Assembly: GCA_027575765.1 (NCBI GenBank) | Contig: JANBPT010001068.1 | Coordinates: 1 to 15,270 of the forward strand | Length of the DNA: 15,270 nucleotides | Reading direction: 5' to 3' | Source of the DNA: Tieghemiomyces parasiticus | Taxonomy: Eukaryota; Kickxellomycota; Dimargaritomycetes; Dimargaritales; Dimargaritaceae | Shown here: in pieces, positions 9,644 to 15,270 of the stretch | Layout of the letters: each line of letters starts with the position of its first letter | How positions within the stretch are numbered: position 1 is the stretch's first letter | Notes under the pieces: generated by a model | What the model was told of the DNA's origin: nothing | Database searches by the model: none | The model's input: the letters and a program-made list of their open reading frames with translations, nothing else | Program-made: the position numbers and the translations under genes

Positions 9644-9829
9644 GCAAAACATCATTTGGCCTCCCAATAGACCTTGGGCCTCACGATAGCCATGGACCAT
9701 GCATGGTAAATCAGGATGAAACCTATCATCCACGGTACCAATCGGATGTTTTTTTATAGTGGCGACTGTTGGATTATCCCCTCCTCCTCTAGCTTCCCAC
9801 GCCGAGTAACGCTCGAGAGACGTGTCAGA

Positions 9830-9838
9830 GGGGGGGGG
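9830..9838 (+). repeat. Poly-G tract (9)
   Basis: Run of nine G on the plus strand in the gene-poor region. Confidence 0.9.
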
Positions 9839-10136
9839 TGACTGATGTATGTGATGAGTGATTTTATTTATCAACATTAGGCGCACCGCAGAGCATGGTA
9901 GCTTTTGACCTTCTCGCGCTGTCTCGTCCTTAGGTTTATGTATTTTCCACTTCTAATTAACAAGGGACACAGGCATAGAAGTCCAAGGATATGACTCAAG
10001 CTCATGCTTGCCAGAGTTTGCCGGCGTTACAATGAACTTCTTAGCGAGCCCGTCCTCGCCACATAATCGTGAATATCTCTACCAAAAGCTGTGCTGGTGC
10101 CTGAAGGGTATTGATTGATAGGCGGTCATGGTGTAC

Positions 10137-10208
10137 TTAGCTTTTAAACCAGACCACCGCCAGGGCACTGTAGCCAATGACCGCAGCTATTGAATAGCTC
10201 GCATACAT
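10137..10208 (-). other. 23-codon hydrophobic reading frame, possible exon or microprotein
   Basis: Read on the minus strand from an ATG at 10208, this frame encodes a short sequence dominated by one possible membrane helix (AAVIGYSALAVVWF) ending in KS and a TAA stop. The hydrophobic pattern is typical of small membrane subunits. It lies about 100 bases downstream of the stop of the candidate gene at 10307-10712 on the same strand. It could be an alternative last exon of that gene (an AG directly precedes the ATG), a separate microprotein, or chance. Confidence 0.2.
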
Positions 10209-10218
10209 CTCCAGATCA

Positions 10219-10235
10219 CGTCGTCAATGACGACG
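10219..10235. promoter_or_regulatory. 17-base near-perfect palindrome with TGACG half-sites
   Basis: CGTCGTCA and TGACGACG flank a single A. It could be a bZIP-type binding site (TGACG halves) or a small hairpin. It lies 11 bases upstream of the 23-codon hydrophobic frame that begins at 10208 on the minus strand. Confidence 0.3.
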
Positions 10236-10306
10236 GTGCTTAACTGGTAACCACTAGCCTCAGTAGGATCTAACATGTAATAGGCTATAAGTAAAGTTGA
10301 GAGGGA

Positions 10307-10712
10307 CTATGGTGTTGACCAATGTGTAAAATCCTGGACCCCCTGCGCAGCTCGCTGGATATAGGTGGCAGGGTCGGGGGTTAGGTATTTACCCATCGCT
10401 GTAATCCATTCCTCAAGCAGGGGTCGGACCCTGGCCTCATCAAGCTCTCCAATACTATCCTATGAGTGGGTATAATTAGCTGATCATCCACAAGGTAGGC
10501 GTGGCCCTAGCTAAAACGGATCACCCGCTTGGCCAATGTGGAGCGGCAAACAGTGGAGGGGTGGGTGCATCAGCTTGCTCCGTATATTTACCCCAGCCCT
10601 TTTCCTCTTGAAGTTGTAGACTACTAAATGGGGACCGGTGCGTCAAACTCAGTAAACGTGAGCAGGGTAAGAGGTTGGAGGCATGGTGGCGAAGTGAAAC
10701 AACACGCTGCAT
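10307..10712 (-). CDS. Small two-exon protein with predicted mitochondrial presequence (uncharacterised)
   Basis: Exons 10712-10525 and 10454-10307 join in frame (GTGATC...GGATAG intron of 70 nt, with a CTAAT branch-like site) to give 111 residues. The first 35 residues are rich in Arg, His, Ser and Leu and contain no acidic residue (MQRVVSLRHHASNLLPCSRL...), which is the composition of a mitochondrial targeting sequence. The mature part is protein-like, with a helix (IGELDEARVRPLLEEWITAM) followed by LTPDPATYIQRAAQGVQDF. The piece after the intron reads well only from this acceptor. The donor is weak compared with the other introns here (GTRAGT or GTAGGT). Without splicing, exon 1 reads on to a TGA after 63 codons. 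The pattern of a helix then LTPxxPA and an amphipathic helix faintly recalls ATP synthase subunit g, but the characteristic C-terminal part is absent, so no function is assigned. The product may be a small mitochondrial protein or a decayed gene. Confidence 0.4.
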
Positions 10713-11295
10713 GGCGAGAAGTAGTCGAAATGTTGGAGCGGGTTATACCTGCTAATTGGAGAGATATAGAAGCTCCAGGCGTCTGCTGTGGGTGTGAAAT
10801 TATACTACTCCAGTTATACCCTCTGCGTATTATCCTTGTATTCTGCGCCGTTCCTAAACCATCCACCCTTCCTCCTTTTCCACTTGTTCGCACGACCCTA
10901 TCGCAGCTACTTTTCCGACGCGAGTTGCTGGGTGCTACTCGAGTTACCTGCCACGTGAAGGAGACGCACTTCTAATACGCACATGATCGCGTCGTGAATT
11001 GGAGCGTTTATAAAATATGAAGGGTAGTGGGTAAGGATAGTCTAGCAAGTAGGGCGGCTTGAAATATCCCAGTTCCCGAAAAATTAGAAAAAAAACAATG
11101 TAACTGCGGCCAGGTAATAGTGGTCGACCCATGGATCTGTATAGTGGCTGGGCCACCAAACGGGTCTTGGTTGAAAATAGAAAAGGAGGTCAGGTCAATA
11201 AGAATCGTTTGCACCGGAATCATCCAGACCGCGTAATGATTAGGTGGCAATTGGGGACGCATTTGGGTGCAGCAAACCGTGGGGGGGGGGTACGG
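10713..11295. other. Region between the small mitochondrial candidate and the WASP gene 3' end
   Basis: It should hold the promoter of the minus-strand candidate gene (a TATAATTT-like patch near 10796-10805 and pyrimidine-rich sequence just before its ATG, both on the minus strand) and the 3' flank of the WASP gene. A ten-G run at 11281-11290 ends six bases beyond the WASP stop codon. The ORFs of 84-115 codons on both strands here lack recognisable motifs. Confidence 0.4.
11281..11290 (+). repeat. Poly-G tract (10)
   Basis: Run of ten G on the plus strand, directly beyond the WASP stop codon. The WASP transcript would read it as ten C at the start of its 3' UTR. Confidence 0.9.
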
Positions 11296-14232
11296 CTAGT
11301 CCCATTCCTCGTCGTCGCTTTCCTCTTCGGAGTCTGGGGTTCAGGAAGAAGGTGGTGTGGCAGGAGATACCAAAGCAGGGTTGCAAGAGACATGATAGAG
11401 GCGGGTTAGTTTACGCTGGCTGACTAGTGCCCTCAAAAGTCGAGAGTGGGTTGGCTGGGGTAGAAGCAGTGGGCTTGCGTGTCTTCACCGAGCGAGGTGG
11501 AGGATACTTACCGGAATTTCCTAGGGTGGCCTCCTTCTGCTTCTTCAGAATGTCGGCCAACGCGTTGGCCAAGTTGTCGCCGCTGGGGGCCGCACTGGTC
11601 GGTGACGTCGGCTGTGCCGTGGGAGCGGCCGGTACGGCGTCGGCCTGTAGTAAAAAGGATCGTGGAATGCACATCGAGCGGGAAGCCGCGGAAGGTTAGT
11701 CAACGTCAAAAAGGCATGGTAACGAGAAACCAGGCTTGGATGGCCACGGTCTGACGTGTAGGTTGAGTACTACCGACGACCCAAGCGGAGTTGGACCTAC
11801 TTTGCGAAGTTTGTCCTTGTTGAAGGAGGTGATACTGCTGAGCAGGGCCGAACGACCTTCGGGAGGGGCGGACTGGTCGGTCGGGGGTGGCGGAGGCGGG
11901 GGAGCTCCTGTGGGCATGCCCGGCGGCGGTGGGGGTGGCGGCTGGGAAACCCCTGTCGTAGGCATGGCCGGCGGACCTGGCGGCGGTGGCGGCGGCGGGG
12001 GAGGCGGTGGTGGGGGAGCTCCCCCCACGGTTGGAGGAGCCGGCGGTGGGGGTGGCGGAGGTGCTCCGTGGTTGGGGGGCAGCGGGGGCGCGGTGGGTCG
12101 CATCGGCGGAGCGAACTGCGGCGGAGGTGGAGGGGGCGGAGCCATTGCCGGTGGCGGGGGCCGGGGGTTGGCCATCGGGGGTGGTGGGCCGTACTGCAGC
12201 GGGGCCGGCTGACGGGCCGGGAGCGAGGGCGCAATCTGGCGGGGAGGCGGAGGCGGGGGCATCTGCGAGCCTCCCGCGGGTAGATTGCGGGGTGGGGGTG
12301 GCGGTGGAGCCCCAGTGGGCGTGGGCAGTTGGCGCGGTGGCGGCGGCGGAGCGAGGCCCCCACCGTTATGGCGTGGAGGCAGACTTGGGGCGGCCGAAAC
12401 TGGCGGAGGTCGGGGTACAGGCCGACCTGCAGGCGCGCTTTGGGGTGGTCGGAGGGGCTGAGTGCTCGTTGGACCCGCCGGAGGAGGTGGAGGAGGCGGT
12501 GGAGGGGTGGGCTGGAAGACAGGTGGAGCCGGGGGTGCGGGTGGAGGGGGCGGCGGTGCATTCTGATTAGCCGAAGGTGCCGGCGGCGGTGGCGGCGGTG
12601 GCGGCGGTGGCGGTGGCGGCGGTGGAGGAGGTGGGGGAGTCGCGGCCACTGGAGGCGGTCGAAAGGTCGGCACACTAGCGATGGAAGGGGTGCGTGCCGG
12701 TAGTGATTTAGGCGGCGACGAGAACGAGGCTCTCGAGCCGGGGGGTAGGCGCGGCTTGCTGCCCGGCGGTGGGGGCCGCGGTTTGTTGGCCCGAGACGGG
12801 GGCGGGGGTGGGGCACGCCGTCCCCCAAGTTTACTCGCACTGGATGAGGGTGATTCGGCCCGGGATGCCGGCGGAGTTGGGGACGGCCGCCCAGCTGGAG
12901 TCGGAGCCGAAGGTGGCGGCGGCGGCGGTGGTGGTGGTGGTGGGGCGGTGGAAGCCGCCGGCGGGGGCGGTGCGGGCGGCGGTGGGCCGGAAGGGGTGGC
13001 AGGCCCCGGTGTCTTGGACGACGCGACCACGTTCTCCACACCCCCGTGCTGCTTCACGAATCCCATTACGATATCTGCGGTCTCCTTATTCTGAAGTTGC
13101 TCCTTGGTGATACCGTACCGACTGAGCTGGTCAATGAGTCGCTTCCACTCAGGGTTGTCAATGTTGACTGTGTCGTAGCCTTTTTCTGGGTCCCAGCCCA
13201 CGTGACCCACATGCTTGAAGTTGGTGGGTGAGCTGATTTGAGTCTTGTCGATCTTGCTGTGGCGGCGTAGGCTGTGAGTGCGCGGAGAGCTGAAGAAGCT
13301 GGACAGGTATGAGCCGGTAGACTCTTGGTTGCCACTCGAACCATGCGCGCCAGTCCGGTGGGTGCCCTTCGGGCGGTCGCGATTTGCCAGCTTCTTCTGG
13401 AACTGCCGGGCCTCGCCCTCATCCACAAAGTCCAATCCGAAAACGTATTGCTGTACAGCGAAAGGGCGACGAAGGAAAACGCGGCAGTTGAGGTGGGTAG
13501 GGAATTGAATACGTGTTCGTCTAGGGAGATGGGGCCGGGCAAGAGGTAGTCTGAGTTGAACCGACTTAGAGTGGCCTGGGTCGACCGTTAGCTATCACTT
13601 ACGTCACCAGTGAAGGTGTAAAAGAAAGGCTGGCGTAGCGCGTAGTCAAAGTTATCGTAGATCTCCTGCTCCCAAATGACGCCGCGGCCGGAGCCGAGGT
13701 CGACCATACGCAGGAAATAGGCTCCGTTGAGCGAGTGATCCCGGGTTAGAACCAGGGCACCCACAATGTGAGTGTAGGTCCAGGTGGAGGCCCCCGGGGC
13801 GGCGGCAAACAGGCGGGCCACCGTTGCGGTCAGGATTTTCTGGAAAAGGGGGGTGGTTCGAAGTATGAGTTTTTGCGTTGGAGTTGACAGCCAGAGGAAG
13901 TGAGTGGAGGGAGTGTGTGTGTGTGGTAGGATGGGCTGGCAATCAGCATGTGCCGGAGCGGCGGTATGTCAGGTGTACCGCACATTTACGTGGCTGCTTG
14001 CGGTGTCCCCGGGCAGCTGGCGCAGTCGAAGGACCGAATGCCTATGGGTAGTTGGGAGTGGGCGGCATTTTGCAGTGTATTGCGGCGAGGTGTATGGAGA
14101 CCAGGAATCCACGTCAAAGAGACGAGAGGTCTAGCCCGTGCAACCCTCTAGGTTACCTACATTCTGGCCGGACGGCAGCGCCCGCTTGATGGTGGCCTTA
14201 TCCTCGGGGGAGGGTAAGGTTGCGGAGGGCAT
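11296..14232 (-). CDS. LAS17: WASP/Las17 actin nucleation-promoting factor with WH1, CRIB, poly-Pro, WH2 and acidic tail
   Basis: Exons 14232-14161, 13839-13603, 13450-11801, 11644-11512 and 11333-11296 encode about 709 residues. WH1 domain, about 1-125: KILTATVARLF, WTYTHIVGALVL, RGVIWEQEIYDNFDY, FFYTFTGD, then LDFVDEGEARQFQKKL. A basic stretch (LRRHSK) precedes a CRIB motif near 175-188 (ISSPTNFKHVGHVG) and a GTPase-binding helix to about 240. About 380 residues of proline-rich sequence follow, including one run of 19 prolines. WH2 (ALLSSITSFNKDKLRK) lies near 640-653, the central helix (NLANALADILKKQKEA) near 677-692, and the acidic end is EEESDDEEWD. WASP proteins bind G-actin and Arp2/3 through WH2-central-acidic and drive branched actin at endocytic patches. 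The proline region binds SH3 proteins and profilin, and WH1 binds WIP/verprolin. The terminal Trp needed for Arp2/3 is present. Intron 3 has two in-frame donors (after 11801 or 11774), giving 709 or 718 residues. Yeast Las17 (633 residues) lacks CRIB, so this copy is closer to the animal layout. Confidence 0.93.
11880..13000 (-). repeat. Proline-codon repeat tract inside the WASP gene
   Basis: Within the large third exon the minus strand is an almost continuous series of CCN codons. The plus strand is correspondingly built of CGG, TGG and GGG triplets. The most regular part (12581-12637) is 19 proline codons with a repeating nine-base unit (CGG CGG TGG on the plus strand). Other blocks repeat a P5-8/alanine/glycine pattern with motifs such as PPPPPR and PPPPPAP, which suit profilin and SH3 binding. 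The tract also generates long meaningless ORFs on the other frames because it contains few stop triplets. Such tracts vary in length by slippage between strains. Confidence 0.85.
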
Positions 14233-15201
14233 CTAGATACGAAGGCTTTCGAGACTAGCAGGTGGTTGGAATTGGGATGATTTAAGGAGCAGATGGGCGA
14301 GGCAAGTGACGAGATAGAACTTGCATATGGAGGCAGGTGCAAGTCTAAAAGCTTCTAGAGAGATTGAATGCAACGGAAGGGGCACAGGGAGTGTGAGGGG
14401 GCCAGGTCGATGAGATGGACAAAGTGGAGGTGGGGCAGCCGTGGATGACCCAGTCGGTGGAGGGAGGGAGGGAGCGGGCTAACAATAAGGCCTCCAAGAC
14501 AACTAGAGGGGCCTTGTCGGAGTGGCTAGGATCCAGCGGGTCCGTTGGGTAGGAGAATGGGGCCAAGTAGGCTGAGACCGTAGTGAGTGAGGGGAAAAGG
14601 GAGGGTGGGGATATTCTGACGTACAAGCAAGGCCGTTTGAACCGCAGACGCCGGCAAGAAACAGCGAGGAAGGCGGGGGGGGGAATCAACGGTAGTTAGT
14701 AGTGCTACGACACGCCCAAGGGCCCCAACGCACAACCCGACAGGCGGGCTCGGCAGGCTTAGGTAGCAACGTGGAATGGTCAAGAATAGGCCAGTCCCCG
14801 CGGAATATTCAAGGGCAAGGCTGTGGCCCCTGCACACGCTCACTCTTGGGCGCAGTCTGGTCTGTCGCCAAGCCGTACGTCGTTGTGTCTCACTTTATCC
14901 CCCCTCCCTTGTGTAACCCACACTGTTGGAGCAGAGGCGGGGCAAGACAAAGGGAAAATTGTGGCGATGCCAAGTCCTTCTGGAGTCCAACTGCTTCATC
15001 GTCACGATCTGAGTCAACTTAACCTGTATGATGATGGTTAACTCTGCTGCCTAGGGTCAGCAGCTGGCTTATCAACGGCCCGCCCGCCATACTGGTCTAA
15101 TTATTTTATAAACTATCCTTTCCTCCAAACCTGTATAGCGCTTATTTAATATAATCGCTACCACCCTGTACTACTCGGCAAGCTTTTTCTATACAGCTAT
15201 C
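14233..15201. promoter_or_regulatory. Divergent upstream region of the WASP gene and the right-edge gene
   Basis: The WASP gene reads leftward and the edge gene probably reads rightward, so this stretch should carry both promoters. The plus strand is purine-rich over 14280-14690 (repeated GGGAGG and GGAAGG, a GGGAGGGAGGGAG block near 14459-14473, a nine-G run at 14675-14683). This means the minus-strand leader of WASP is CT-rich. Near the right gene an AT-rich patch (ATTTTATAAAC around 15103) could be its TATA region. ORFs of 61-114 codons in this stretch have no protein-like features. Confidence 0.4.
14675..14683 (+). repeat. Poly-G tract (9)
   Basis: Run of nine G on the plus strand in the upstream region of the WASP gene. 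Confidence 0.9.
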
Positions 15202-15270
15202 ATGGCAGGCTCTAAAGCCATGTGGCCGGAGCCTGACAAGTTCCGATTTCCAGGTGGTCACGCCACCGCC
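15202..15270 (+). CDS. Start of an unidentified gene cut by the window edge
   Basis: An ATG with A at -3 and G at +4 opens a frame of 23 codons without a stop up to the last base (starts MAGSKAMWPEPDKFRFPGGH). It follows a pyrimidine-rich and AT-rich leader like those before the other plus-strand genes here. The codons have G or C in most third positions, as in neighbouring exons. The fragment is too short to recognise, and a splice donor (CAG-GTGGTC) may fall inside it. It may also be a chance frame. Confidence 0.4.
   Translation, partial: MAGSKAMWPEPDKFRFPGGHATA

Larger units (their letters stand above)
7925..10306. other. Gene-poor region upstream of the 7-TM gene
   Basis: About 2.4 kb with no supported coding region. 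The part next to 7924 is the likely promoter of the 7-TM gene, with AAATAAATAAAT just upstream and an AT-rich AATATATT patch near 8082. The region holds a ten-A run (8785-8794), eight- and nine-G runs (9580-9587, 9830-9838), an AAT-type microsatellite near 9625-9643, a small CGACCA-ACC-TGGTCG hairpin (8661-8675) and a 17-base near-palindrome (10219-10235). ORFs of 72-108 codons here have ordinary stop density and no protein-like pattern. No tRNA, 5S or snRNA consensus was recognised by eye. Confidence 0.5.

Noticed and set aside
10628..10975. 115-codon plus ORF
   Set aside because: It overlaps exon 1 and the 5' flank of the minus-strand mitochondrial candidate. It has a mixed composition and no recognisable domain.
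11797..13041. 414-codon minus ORF rich in Arg, His and Pro
   Set aside because: It is the WASP proline exon read in another frame. The lack of stops follows from the CCN repeats, and the WH1-CRIB-WH2 frame is clearly the real one.
11736..13094. Several plus-strand Gly- or Arg-rich ORFs (up to 194 codons)
   Set aside because: Antisense reading of proline codons gives glycine, arginine and tryptophan repeats. There is no independent coding evidence.
13855..13865. TTCGA-containing patch resembling a tRNA B box
   Set aside because: No matching A box, acceptor stem or anticodon arm at the right spacing, and it lies in WASP intron 1.
14345..14843. Overlapping minus ORFs of 105-114 codons upstream of WASP
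   Set aside because: They arise from the CT-rich minus strand of the promoter region. They are proline-, serine- and leucine-rich without a domain.
1..15270. CRISPR array, prokaryotic operon or phage module
   Set aside because: No regularly spaced direct repeats, no Shine-Dalgarno-led gene chains, and several genes have spliceosomal introns. The window is eukaryotic.

Overview
This window looks like nuclear DNA of a fungus. Protein-coding genes are separated by 0.5-2.4 kb of non-coding DNA. Three of the genes are split by introns of about 115-320 nt with GT-AG borders. The recognisable products are core fungal or opisthokont proteins: a Tvp15-type Golgi membrane protein, the exosome subunit Rrp46, an Sds3/BRMS1-type Sin3-deacetylase subunit and a WASP/Las17 actin nucleation-promoting factor. 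The WASP homologue keeps a CRIB/GTPase-binding motif, which budding-yeast Las17 lacks. That fits an early-diverging lineage (Zoopagomycota or Mucoromycota-like), but the sequence alone does not fix the phylum.

Layout: 1-659 non-coding leader. 660-1124 (+) intronless TVP15-like gene. 1653-2956 (-) five-exon RRP46 gene. 2957-3613 shared divergent promoter region. 3614-4984 (+) six-exon SDS3/BRMS1 gene with AATAAA downstream. 5109-6217 non-coding. 6218-7924 (-) intronless 568-residue secreted/7-TM receptor-like protein that I cannot assign to a named family. 7925-10306 gene-poor DNA with homopolymer tracts. 10307-10712 (-) a possible two-exon gene for a small protein with a mitochondrial-type presequence. 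11296-14232 (-) five-exon WASP gene with a very large proline-rich exon. 14233-15201 its upstream region. 15202-15270 (+) the probable first codons of another gene that runs off the edge.

The genes do not form one pathway. They are independent housekeeping and signalling genes: Golgi traffic, RNA decay, chromatin repression, sensing at the surface or in the secretory lumen, and actin assembly. No prokaryotic operon, CRISPR array, tRNA, rRNA or intact transposon was seen. The most interesting items are the CRIB-containing WASP, the orphan 7-TM protein, the small mitochondrial candidate, a strand-biased set of poly-G tracts and the frequent GTAGGT splice donor. Exon borders were set by hand from splice consensus, reading phase and family conservation, not from transcripts.
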